Assembly: GCF_027943255.1 (NCBI RefSeq)
Contig: NC_072895.1
Coordinates: forward strand, 25,270,001 to 25,334,000
Length of the DNA: 64,000 nt
Origin: Anastrepha obliqua
Taxonomy: Eukaryota; Arthropoda; Insecta; Diptera; Tephritidae
Direction: 5' to 3'
The notes under the pieces: generated by a model
What the model saw: only the letters and a program-made list of their open reading frames with translations
What the model was told of the DNA's origin: nothing
The model's database searches: none
Shown here: positions 1 to 10,700 of the stretch, piece after piece
Layout of the letters: each line of letters opens with the position of its first letter
Numbering within the stretch: position 1 is the stretch's first letter
Program-made: the position numbers and the translations under genes

Positions 1-393
1 GGTCCCACGAGCAGCAAGCCAAAGCTCACAAAGAGCTGTAGAGCCAAAATATGAAATTGTCCGCAACATTTCTAGCAGGGTTTCCAAATAATTTATGATA
101 TTCATTCTTAACGTAGCCGCCGAGATGAGAACGTCGTTGCACCTAATTTGAAAGAAATGATTTTTGAGGTAATGTAACCATAATTTTCCTATGAAGCTGC
201 TCCAAAGCCCATACTCGGTTATTTGTAGCAGCTTTGGAGCAGCTTCATAGGAAAGTTATGGCTACGCCATCTATAAATAAATGAATAATTTGAATCTTAT
301 ATGCGAATTTGCCGCGGTTTTATGCAGAATTCTCTTCAGCCTAGTGAGACTATAAATAAAATGAAATAAAACGAAATGTAATAAAAGAAAATA
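1..393. other. Non-coding stretch with a hairpin
   Basis: No gene is seen. AT-rich single-copy-looking DNA that contains one 31-bp inverted repeat, listed separately. Confidence 0.5.
178..261. repeat. Short hairpin, 31-bp arms
   Basis: Arms at 178-208 and 231-261 are reverse complements with one mismatch around a 22-bp loop; the arm core is CCTATGAAGCTGCTCCAAAG. This may be a small foldback or MITE remnant, or a structured transcript. No flanking target duplication is clear. Confidence 0.7.
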
Positions 394-590
394 CAAGGTA
401 AAGTCCAAAATATACAAGACTGAGCTAACATAGCAACGACAGGAGCTTTGTTCTGATAACTTCGAGTTTATTTATTCAAAATAGTCCCCTCTGGCCTCGA
501 TCTACTGTTTTGAGAGATCTTTAAACTTTTCGAAAGAGTGTTTCAGGTCATTGACCGGTTTACATACGTCCAGCAGCGCCAAAAATGCGC
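394..590 (-). mobile_element. Mariner 3'-end fragment
   Basis: On the minus strand this reads as the last codons of a mariner transposase (ending ...GDYFE, stop) and the 3' terminal inverted repeat. The terminal motif CAAGGTAAAGTCC next to TA at 392-393 matches the right ends of the copies at 17446-18552 and 25830-26854, so this is a third, badly truncated member of that family. Confidence 0.7.
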
Positions 591-742
591 TAAAAGAAAA
601 ACTGTTCTTAAAAGGGATAACAATAGAGGTAAATATACAAAAATTTTATACATTGTTTATTAGTACTTAAACTTTATAAAAAAATGTATTTTAATTTTTC
701 TTTACAAAAATTAGTAAATAAAAAATCACGTGACTCAAAGTA

Positions 743-2011
743 TCAGGTCAGTCCATAAGTTCGTTCGTATTTTACCCATAATTTCACATTTGTACGATTT
801 TTGCATACAAAAAATTATTCGCGGAATATAACGGAACTATTTATATATTCTTTGATATATTGTGCATTCAACAAGTGATTTTAATCGCGTGTTGTTAAAA
901 AATAAAATGGAATCTTTGAACGCGTATAAAAGGCACATTTTGAATTTTTTTTAAAAAGTGCTAAAAATGCAACAACTGTTGCTGCAGAAATAAACACTGT
1001 TCACGGAGAGGATACCGTGAGTGTAAGGAATGCGCAAAAGTGGTTTTCAAACTTTCGAAGGGGTAACTGCGACGTGGAGGATGCCCTGCGCGCTGGTCGT
1101 CCTGAAGTCTTTAACTCCGACGCCTTGCTCGAACTCGTGGAAGCTCAGCCAAATTTGACAGTCGATATGATAGCTCAGAGGTTAAATTCATCGCATGGAA
1201 CAGTTCATTGGCACCTGGTTCAGTTGGGAAAGGTTTCAAGCCTGGGAAAATGGGTTCCGCATAGACTTTCCGCAGCCAACCTTCAGCAGAGAGTGAATGT
1301 GTGTTCTTAGCTGCTGCAACAGCTTGAAAATGAAAGTTTTTTGAACAGCATCGTCACCACTGGTGATGAAAAATGGGTCCTTTACAACAATCCTGTTCAC
1401 AAACGCCAATGGTTAGATAAAGATGAAACACCAGAACCGACCCTTAGAGATGGCCTTCACCCCAAGAAGATTCTCCTGTCTATTTGGTGGGATATTGCCG
1501 GTATTGTTTATTATGAACTTCTGGAACCAAACCAGACGTTAACTGCTGATAATTATTCCCATCAGCTATCAAACCTGAATGAGGCACTTAACAAAAATTG
1601 AGCGTATTTAGTGAATAGACGCAAAGTTTTGTTTCACCACGACAACGCAAGATCTCATACCGCAAGGCAAACATTAGGCAAGCTGAACGAGCTCGGATGG
1701 GAGCTAATGCCGCATCCACCATACTCTCCGGATATTTCACCTTGAGATTACCACCTTTTCCGTGGACTTCGATTCCATATGAGTAAGAAGAACTACTCCT
1801 CAAAAGAAGCTATAAAAAGGGATATCGAAGCGTATTTTGGCTCCAAGGCCAACAATTTTTTGAGCAGGGAATTAAAAATTTGCCTAAACGTTGGGAAGAC
1901 ATTGTAAATAATGAAGGAAAATATATTATTGGTTAATAAATACTTTAAACATTTTTTTTATTAATTTTAAAACCACCTTTAAAAAACGCACGAACTTATG
2001 GACTGACCTGA
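743..2011 (+). mobile_element. Full-length decayed mariner (1,269 bp)
   Basis: Terminal inverted repeats TCAGGTCAGTCCATAAGTTC are flanked by TA at 741-742 and 2012-2013, the expected mariner duplication. Length is typical of the superfamily. It holds a broken transposase, listed separately, so it could move only if another copy supplied the enzyme. Confidence 0.93.
907..1936 (+). pseudogene. Mariner transposase pseudogene (DD34D)
   Basis: Reads as a mariner cut-and-paste transposase. From the ATG at 907 the frame breaks in a T-rich run near 945; from about 965 it continues with the helix-turn-helix region (QKWFSNFRRGNCDVEDA, then AGRPEV), the TGDEKWV motif with the first catalytic Asp, HHDNARSHTA with the second, and PPYSPDISP leading to DYHLF with the third, 34 residues after the second. 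In-frame stops lie at 1308, 1598 and at about 1743, directly before the third Asp. The end at 1936 keeps a normal stop. One frameshift plus three stops make it inactive. Confidence 0.9.
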
Positions 2012-2013
2012 TA

Positions 2014-3381
2014 CAATGAAAAAAAGTTGATCCACGGTTTGCATCATTTCTCCTTGAAATGTTGATGGATCGGTAAAAAGAAAAAAAATTCTTGTAACAT
2101 AAAGTCGGGAAGTCGAGCCGGATTTTTGAATATTTCTCCGTATATTCTTAAGATACTATATTTTCGAAATATCGAAAAAAAAATAGATTTTTTGAAAACT
2201 CGGGTCGTAAATAATAAATTTTATAAAAACAATATTTCCTATATTTATTATTATTATTTTCTTATTTGGTAAGCCCCTCTATTCAAGTGAACCGGCCTGT
2301 TTACAGTCTATTCACAAAATGCAAAATGTATATGCTTTATTTTTTATTTCTTTCCCGGTTAAAAATTAATGTGAGCATGAAACTTTGAAATTTTCAAATT
2401 TGAAAATTATAAAAACCATCTGCAGTTCGAAAGCGGCATAAAACTTTAAATTCCTTCACTTAGCGAATCCGAAGACCGAAAAAGTCGCAGTATGCATACA
2501 AACATACCTACATACTACTATACTCGTATATGTATAGGTGCATGTATGTACAGACAGCAACTAACAATCGCTTTATTTAAATCTAATCAACCGCAAAATG
2601 ACAGACTCTCTTCGATTTTCACTTAAAACAAATTGCATACTTTATTCGCATTAAAAGTTTTTTATATATTATATTTCTATGGCTCACAGATACATTCATA
2701 TGTATGTATGTAGGCTCATACATACAAAAGTACAGCACGCAATATAATACCTTATGCCCTTTAATTGTATTGTTTGATGATCTGTTGTCGGACGACGTTT
2801 GCTCCAATTTCCGCACAAATAAAAAAAAAAAAGAAAACAAACACAATTGGCGGGAGCATAGAAAATATATATATGTATACATAGGCATATATATACAAGT
2901 ATGCACATACCTACATAGGTACTACAGACAATAGCATAAATCCGTCGGCAATACGTTTCGTATGATTTTTCCCCATGACTTCTCCTACGTACATACATAA
3001 ATGCTATTTAAGAGGTGTGAGGAGGGGAGTTTTTAGCAGCAACCGCGGCACTGAAGTTCACTTCGTTCATATTTCAATTTGGTTTCGATTTTCCAATCAA
3101 TTTCCAAGTAAATAGAGCCAAACTTGGATAAAAGTGGAAAATTGAGACAAAAGAGAAAAAATCCTCAAATACAAAAGTACCAGAAGTACCATAAGTAGCT
3201 CAATTGTGCGGAGCTGTGTCTACTTGTCTATGTATATATGTATGTGTTATCCAATTTACGATTGATTTGTGGCCAGTGCCACTGTAACGACCGCAGAGAT
3301 AAACAACAAAGCTCTTGTAACTGGCATTCGCTACGAGTTTCGAAATGACTGCTACTAGTGCGTATGTATGTGTGAACATAC
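2014..3381. other. AT-rich stretch, possible promoter, no gene
   Basis: No coding region can be supported. Runs of TACATA/TATGTA occur around 2500-2900. A CTATTTAAG box near 3004 is followed by GC-richer sequence that could be a core promoter and leader, but no open reading frame follows before the transposon at 3390. Confidence 0.4.
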
Positions 3382-3499
3382 GTATGTACTAGGGGTGGGA
3401 CTATTCGAATAAAAATTATTCGAATAATAAAATCTTTTATTCGAGAGGTATTCGTAATTCGAATAATATTTATTCGAATTTTTTATTCGTTTATTCGAA

Positions 3500-3740
3500 T
3501 AATGCTATTCGAATAGTTCATTATTCGAATACCTTACTATTCGAATACCTCACTATTCGAATAGTTTACTATTCGAATACCTCACTATTCGAATACCTTA
3601 CTATTCGAATACCTTACTATTCGAATACCTCACTATTCGAATACCTTACTATTCGAATACCTCACTATTCGAATACCTTACTATTCGAATACCTCACTAT
3701 TCGAATACCTTACTATTTGAATACTTCACTATTCGAATAT
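3500..3740 (+). repeat. Left subterminal 16-bp tandem array
   Basis: About 15 head-to-tail copies of ACTATTCGAATACCTY, with CT/TT variation at the last positions and one TTTGAA variant near 3715. It lies immediately inside the left end of the hAT-like element. Confidence 0.9.
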
Positions 3741-3848
3741 TTTTGGTAAATATTTACTTAGATAAGCGGACTACTAATCGGTTTCTGTACAAGTGCATGT
3801 ACCTACATATGTATGCAAATTCAAAAACCACGCAAAGGCTTATATTAA

Positions 3849-4152
3849 CACGTTCCCTGTCCCAATACAAAAATGCAAAATTGACCGTCAAGTCCAACAG
3901 GGTTTTTTGAAAAATTTGTTTTTTTGTAGTCATAGGATAGCTTTAGTAATAATAATAACTAAACAAAAAAAACGGATGCAGGGTATTTCTACCTGAAACA
4001 CATATGGTCCATTTTTGCTTCTGCATGTTCATGAAACACATGAGGTTCAGGGAACTTTTTCTATGCTGACACACATATGGCTCAGGAACGTATCAGTGCT
4101 TATCAGGCGCACGTTTACTGAACCATATGTGGCTAAGCAAACAGGGAACGTG
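3849..4152. mobile_element. TTAA-flanked MITE (piggyBac-like), nested
   Basis: Ends CACGTTCCCTGT and its inverse are flanked by TTAA at 3845-3848 and 4153-4156, the target choice of piggyBac-type elements. It is 304 bp with no transposase. It repeats CACATATGG-type words inside. It sits within the hAT-like element and is therefore the younger insertion. Confidence 0.75.
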
Positions 4153-4975
4153 TTAAATGAAAATACTACCTACTTTTTATTGTGTCGGCGCTTTGTTTTT
4201 GTTTCATATTTTGGTAAATATTTACTTAGATTAGCGGACTACTCTTGCTTGAGGCATGAAATTATTTTCTTTTAGGTTTTTTGCTTTTCGCAGTACTATT
4301 ATATGCACATACATACATATACCCATATACTCTACCTGCTACTGACTGACCTAAGCCCGATAAACGAGTGCAGACAGTCCTACGACCATGCATACGCTTA
4401 GGTAACTGGCGATGAGAATTATATATGTATGTATATGGACATTTCAGGCAATAAACTGCATGTGACACTGAAATACGTAATCTATTTCAGACTTCTTTTT
4501 AAGAGAAATAAAAAATATATATTTTATTATCGAATTAAAAAAAATTGTTTACTTTAAAAGGAAGAGCGTTAGCAAAAGCATACGTACTTAAATACTTCAA
4601 AAACCATTTACTATGATAATTATTTATCACAAATAGTGTCTTATAACTAAATATACAAAGAAATATCTACCTACTATTGACCACTCAGCAGGGTAGGTAC
4701 ATGTACATATATGTACATACATATGTCATGTATGTATCTGTTGTTGTTGTCATGTATCTGTTGTACACACATTAGCAACAAAAAGTAAGTGATATTTTTA
4801 TTTAATTTCTTCTATTGCGTAATTTTTTGAAATTACATACATACATAGATACATACACACATGCATTTGCGCATCAATCCAATTTCAAAGCAATCTGCAT
4901 GTGTACATAAATAAGTACATATGTATATAATTCTATCCTATTATTGGCCTTGAATAACTTCTAAATCTGTAGATT

Positions 4976-5214
4976 AAGCAAAAGAAGATTTTAAGGCTCT
5001 ATATTTATCGTTTGAGAGAAAACCATTATTTCGATCCGTTACCGAGAATGTTAAAACCGATGCGGACATAGAAAATGTGAAATCATATTTCTCCATAGAA
5101 TTTATATGGGAAATTGAAAAGTGCGTTGCGGGCCACCCTAATATTAATATTAAGGCGTCTAAACACAAGAATTGTTACGAGGGAAAACCAAATATTTTTT
5201 TAGAAACGCTCTGA
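4976..5214 (+). other. Unidentified open frame without ATG inside the hAT-like element
   Basis: A plus-strand frame of about 80 codons is open from 4976 to the TGA ending at 5214, with ordinary amino-acid content (DFKALYLSFERK, then FSIEFIWEIEKC, then HPNINIKASKHKN). It begins after a pyrimidine stretch and AG (CTTCTAAATCTGTAG, ending near 4973), which could be a splice acceptor. It may be a captured exon or a transposase remnant; I do not recognise it. Confidence 0.3.
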
Positions 5215-5446
5215 TGTTTTTATGCACATTTAGTCATGCACATACATATAAGTATGTATACCTGTCGATGTTTTATCAAGAACAATACCAAAGAAATATT
5301 ATCATATTAGCTAATTGAAACATGAAGCAGTCAAATCAAAAAATCACAATGTTCAAAATTCGAGAAAAACTGATTAGCACCATGAGAAGGGCCAATGTAA
5401 TTTTTATATTTTTAAAAGCATTTTCTCCCTGATATAAATGAATATA

Positions 5447-5725
5447 TAGTGAGGTATTCGAATAGTAAGGTATTCGAATAGTGAGGTATTCGAATAGTAA
5501 AGTATTCGAATAGTGAGGTATTCGAATAGTGAGGTATTCGAATAGTAAGGTATTCGAATAGTGAGGTATTCGAATAGTAAGGTATTCGAATAGTGAGGTA
5601 TTCGAATAGTAAGGTATTCGAATAGTAAGGTATTCGAATAGTGAGGTATTCGAATAGTAAACTATTCGAATAGTGAGGTATTCGAATAGTAAGGTATTCG
5701 AATAATGAACTATTCGAATTATTTG
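5447..5725 (-). repeat. Right subterminal 16-bp tandem array (inverted)
   Basis: Roughly 17 copies of the same 16-bp unit as the left array, in reverse-complement orientation, next to the right end of the hAT-like element. Confidence 0.9.
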
Positions 5726-5805
5726 AAACGAATAGTATTATTCGTTTTATTCGAATAATGTTTATTCGAATATTATTCGAAAATAATCCCACCCCTAGTA
5801 TGTAC

Positions 5806-6309
5806 ATATAAATGTGATGTAGGTTATACAAGTACCTACACAAGTACATATATAAAAACAATACCCACTCGGTTTTAGAGACAATTCAATAAATGAACAT
5901 CCAGTGAACCACAGAAAATCGCAGAAAAATTTAGTTCATAAGGTTCTAAAGAGTGAACATGACCTGTATTATTTTATTATTCCTATCTATTCTATTACAT
6001 ACTCGTACGTTTGTATGATTACATTTTTATGTGGGCATTATTGTTATTTTTATGATTTTTAATTAAAGACAACATTTTTAACGTTGTAATATAAAGCCGA
6101 CAGCCTCAGGCCTTTGACAAAATTTTAGTTTGGAATTTAGTCTCGCAGTTTTTAGTTTCTCATCAATTTTTTTTAAAGACTTTGAAGCTTCAAAGATCTA
6201 AACTTTCAACTTAGGCTCATGAACCATTGTGATGCCATTGTGGGGAACCTGTCTTATCTCTCCAAAAACCAGTGAGTATTTTAGAAGATCCCTTCTCAAA
6301 AACACTTGA
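5806..6309. other. Non-coding stretch
   Basis: AT-rich sequence with no supported gene. The mariner to the right has lost its 5' end somewhere in this stretch. Confidence 0.4.
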
Positions 6310-7551
6310 ACTGTTGACAGTGGCATACGGTGAGAGTACTCTGAGTAAAAAAAAATGTTTACAAGTGGTAAAAGCTTTTCACAGAAGGTCGAGCAGATGT
6401 GAATGACGACGCTCCCTCACATCAACAACCGATGAAAATGTTGAGAAAGTGAAGAAAATTGTTATGGAGTATCGGCGAATCACAATTAGAGAGAATGTTG
6501 GCATATCGGTTGGCTCAAGCCAAGGCGAATTTTTTACAGGTGACAGCAAACACATATAAGTAAAACCCTACATGTATTTGTTGTTGCGTTTGGTCCAAGC
6601 ATCACGTCAAAATCAGTAATCAAATGTAAACATACGAATGTAAACATACCAATACATACAAACAAAGCATATCATTTTGACGTAAGCCATACCTACGGCG
6701 AAAAATTCAGCTGGGTGAATGCTGTCACCTTAATAAATCCACCTTGGCTCAAGCCATGCAATATTTTCAAAAATTTTGGGCATAAAGCGCGTGGCAGCGA
6801 AGTTCGTTCCAAAATTGCTGAATTTTGACCAAAACAACGTCGCACGAGCATCGCTCAGAAATTATTGAATGACATCAATGATGATCTAGATTTGCTTAAA
6901 AGGGTCATAACTGGTAACGAATCATGGGTATATGGTTATGACATCGAAGCCAAAACCCAATCGTCGCAATGGAAGAGTCCAGAAGAGCCAAGACCAAGAA
7001 AAGCACACCAAGTTCAATCAAATGTCAAGGTTTTGCCCACTATTTTCTTCGATTACCATGGCGTAGTGCATCAGGAGTTCTTACCACAATGTCTTTCGGT
7101 AAATAAGGAGTATTACCTTGAAGAATAGGAAAAAAAACCGCCCGGAATTGTGGAAGAAAATTCATGGTTTTTGCATCATGATAATGCACCTGCTGACTCT
7201 TCTTTGCTTGTGAGATAGTATTTGACCAAAAACAACACCGTTATCATGCTTCAGCCCCCGTATTCACCAGATTAGACCCCCTGCGACTTTTTCCTGTTCC
7301 CAAGATTGAAGAGATCCATGAAAGGACGACGTTTTGCGACGATTGAACAGATAAAAACCGAATCGCTGAGAGAGTTCAAGGACATACCAGAAAGTGCATA
7401 TCAGAACTGCTTCGAGGATTAGAAAATACGCTGGCACAAATGTATTATATTTGAGGGGGACTACTTTGAATGAGATAAAATAGAAATTGATGAATAAATA
7501 AATATTTTTTGAGAAAAATGAAAATTTATCTTATTTTTTGAACACACCTCG
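6310..7551 (+). mobile_element. Decayed mariner, 5' end lost
   Basis: The 3' terminal repeat (TTTTTTGAACACACCTCG) ends at 7551 next to TA. Transposase similarity runs in shifting frames: FTEGRADVNDDA near 6375, the VITGNESWVYGYD motif with the first catalytic Asp replaced by Asn (6903-6945), HHDNAPA near 7170, PPYSPD near 7260 and CDFFLF near 7285. Several stops (for example at 7125 and 7272) and frameshifts kill it. No 5' inverted repeat is visible. A 226-bp MITE interrupts it at 6521-6746. Confidence 0.85.
6521..6746. mobile_element. hAT-like MITE inserted in the mariner
   Basis: The ends CAAGGYGRATTTWTTA and inverse, followed by AGGTGACAGC, are flanked by a perfect 8-bp direct repeat GCTCAAGC (6513-6520, 6747-6754). 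It is 226 bp and non-coding. Removing it and one repeat restores the mariner sequence. The 8-bp duplication suggests hAT; no partner enzyme is seen. Confidence 0.8.
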
Positions 7552-7700
7552 TAATGTGTTTGCACGCCTATTAGGCAATGCCCTGTTAGAACTGAAATCC
7601 GGGCGATTCTGCATGTGGATTCATTACACCATTTTTCATTCGCTGCGATTACAATTTTTTCACATATGAGCAGCTTAAATGTCTGTGAGGGTGTGCCTAA

Positions 7701-10700
7701 TAGTCCGGAGTGAAATACGTAAATTTTTTCAAATCATATCGTAATAGCAGGGAAAAGTTGCGGCATATCAATACAAATTCAGGAAAAAAAAGAAATTTCA
7801 AATCGGTTAATATCTTCCGTTCGCGCATTGCATTTAAAATTTACAAATTTTATAATAAATTGAACAAATATTCGAAAAATTGTAAGAGGTGGAAATGATG
7901 TTAGATAAAGTTCATTTTTTGTAGACTATTACAACATCAGGTATAGTTTGAAAAGAAAAACGTCTACCGCTCTATCAAAGCCCCTACAGCCCCTGAAAAG
8001 AAGTGGAAAATGTCATTTTTTGTATAAATTTACGTAATTGCGGGTGGTTAGTTTCTCTATTTTAATTTTTGTATAAGTCTTCTTGAGTATATAAGTAGAA
8101 TAAATTATTCCCCTCTTAGCGCGCCCACTGACCACACTATTTTAAAGAAGTTTTGTACAGCTCTTGGCCCGCCCTTTTTGGACGACTCAGAACTCACCGC
8201 GTGAAGGTGACTGTACGACGAGTTCCACCCACTCCCTTCCCAACCAACCAACCAAAGATGAAAAATTATTTATTCGGGAGTGGCAAAGTCTGCTTTAGTG
8301 TCAAATTGAGGCATAACTGTACGAGAAGTGAGTGCTGCTCTTATAAACCCATCACATCTCTCGTTCCCATACACTTTTGAGGACGCTTGAGTTACTAGTT
8401 TTACGCAACGCTCCACAGCTTGCTTATGGCATGGAATATTTGTTAAATCTATGGTTAATTTAGGTTTTTCTTTATCAGAAATTAATTGCAAGATATCTTC
8501 AGAAGAAAGGCTGTCTAAAATTGGAGGGCAGGTAAGTTTCATTTCAGACCAATTAATTAACTCAAAAAATTCATTTGCTCCAAAGTTCAGGTTAGGAACC
8601 AAAAAGTTTCTAATATTTTTGTCTTTTGAAGGGATTTCTTTTATTTTCAGAACTCGCCTCAATCCAAGATCGCGGACATGCTCTCTGTCATCTACCACCA
8701 TCGAGAGAAGAATGTTTTCTGGATGGGCAAAAAAGGAATTTGTTTGAATAACCTTATAAACTACTGCCTGGACTTCTGAAGATAAGATTCTACATTTTTT
8801 AATACATTCTAAAATATGTTTAGGTCCGTCAACTATTGACGAATTTGTTTTGATTTCGAACCATAGAGGTGCGTATACAGTCAAAATGTATTTTACAATT
8901 TGAATGAGATTTTTAGATGGCTCCTGCAAAGAAATGTATAATCGTAGGAACCTGTTTGCAATTGTCAACCAACGAGAGTGTGATATTGGTCTCGGATCTC
9001 GATTTGCTAGATCTGGGGAGCAAAAACCAGCATCAATAGCAATGGCAATGTCATGTAAGTATTTCTGATCTTTACTTAAGCTTATTGCGTCAAGCGTTCG
9101 TGGAAGAGAGCATTCGATCCTCTGAAAAGCAACGATGGACAAAGATTCACATTTAGCCAGCTGTTTGCCAAGAAGCCCACTGAAAGACTGAGGACCTGTT
9201 GTTTTACCATCAAGTATTTCAACTAGATGCCTCAGAGGTAATTCATTAAAATGGAGGAGACAGATAGCCCATTGTACTGGTCTTTTTAAACGCGTTTCAA
9301 TGAATTTTATTGCACCATTCTTCCACCCAGTATTTGTTGACGTACCATCACATCCAATCACTACAACATTAGATTTATTTATACCATTTTCTTCAAAATA
9401 ATTTACAATGCTGTATGCTGTGTCCTTTCCACTTTTTGAAGTAGGTACTAAATGACAAAGGTACTTTGAGCCTGGTTCTGCTATTACTGAAATGTGCTCT
9501 TCTTTTTTTATAGATTGATAACGTTTGTTTCCTTTTTCAACTAAAACTAAAGTGTCATCCATCCTGCCATCAAAATACACACACATCGGATCGTTTAATT
9601 GCTCTATTGCATTCCCCGATTCGATAAGTTTTAGTCTACATTTTTCTTTTTCTCTTCTCATTTTGCTTCGATCAACAACAAAAGAAGTATCTTTGTCCGT
9701 TATAAGACCAACGTCTTTAAATGCACTAGACACAATAGCTGCTGCTGCTCTATCAGATACTCCAAAACGATCACTTGTTAAGGCCGTTGCTGGAAGTGAT
9801 AAGCGCATCTGTGCATTTTTTGAACTTGCTGACTGAGAGGAAATAGAGCGTGGGGTCTGAAAATCGGGATCATTCTTATCATTGTCAACTTCAGGAGTTA
9901 TCTCTGTTTCAGAATCAATACTACTACAAGAAGGTCCAGGTAAGTTGGTCTGACTTAAGTGACGAGCTTTTCTCTGCAATTTTAATGTAAGCTTTTGAGT
10001 TTCTTTGGTATCTACTGTCCCAATCTTTCCTTGTCCGAGATATCTTTGAGCATATAGAAATTTGATTCTAATGGCGGTATCTTTCTATCTTTAGGGCATG
10101 TGCAGTTGATAGTTACCGGCCTGGGACAAATACACTTGTCAAAGCTTCTTTGACAAAAGCAATTGAGTGTCATCTCGCACTTGCAGGACGAAATGTCAAA
10201 TAATGTACTTGAAGATTGTTCAATAAAATCATTGTACTTCTTTTGTCTCTCAGGTGTGTCTTTGTCCCTGAATAAGATTTACGAAGAGTGTAGTATCGAT
10301 CATGTAGATGTTTAATCTTTTGTACAACTCTTGTGTGGGAAACTATTGGAATCGAAGCCTTGGAATAAAGGGACTCAGTCTGATGAGCTACAGTATCTGC
10401 TACAACTGTGAAGCTTAACTTCTGACCAGAACTGGCAGCAGAAGATTCTACTGACATTTTGTACCTCACTTCTTGCCAACATTGTATAATGTCGGTATTA
10501 GTGGGAAGGACCGATGACAGCAGTGGTTTAGGTGCACCAAAAAATGGGCAGTGTATGTCCTTACGAGTAAAAGACATGAATAAAATGTTTCAAGAGATTT
10601 AATGTTAAGTAATTGTGTAAACTATGTAATTCAAAAGAACATCGAATAGAATTTTTTTTGACCAAACAGCGCTGTTCGACAAGAGTGAAAGCAGAACTGG

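Larger units (their letters stand above)
3390..5797. mobile_element. Non-autonomous hAT-like element with subterminal arrays
   Basis: The ends are TAGGGGTGGGA and its inverse, flanked by a perfect 8-bp direct repeat GTATGTAC (3382-3389 and 5798-5805). An 8-bp duplication is typical of the hAT superfamily. Just inside each end lies an array of a 16-bp unit, ACTATTCGAATACCTY, built on the palindrome ATTCGAAT: about 3500-3740 on the left and, in inverted order, about 5447-5725 on the right. The middle holds no recognisable transposase, so it must depend on an enzyme encoded elsewhere. Subterminal arrays are usual binding sites for hAT transposases; that these act so is inference. Confidence 0.85.

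Noticed and set aside
2696..2998. 100-codon Cys/Tyr-rich frame, and similar frames in TACATA-rich DNA
   Set aside because: Microsatellite translation gives YIYMYV-like peptides on either strand; these are not genes.
3500..3740. Regular repeats resembling a CRISPR array
   Set aside because: Units are directly adjacent with no spacers, the host is a eukaryote, and the arrays are the subterminal part of a transposon.
5412..5861. A 149-codon minus-strand frame with repeats of YSNTLLFEYLTIRIP
   Set aside because: It is the translation of the 16-bp tandem array, which happens to lack stops in this frame; there is no reason to call a protein.
7710..7898. Two similar small proteins at 7710-7898 (+) and 11006-11197 (-)
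   Set aside because: They are the same terminal inverted repeat read from both ends, not genes.
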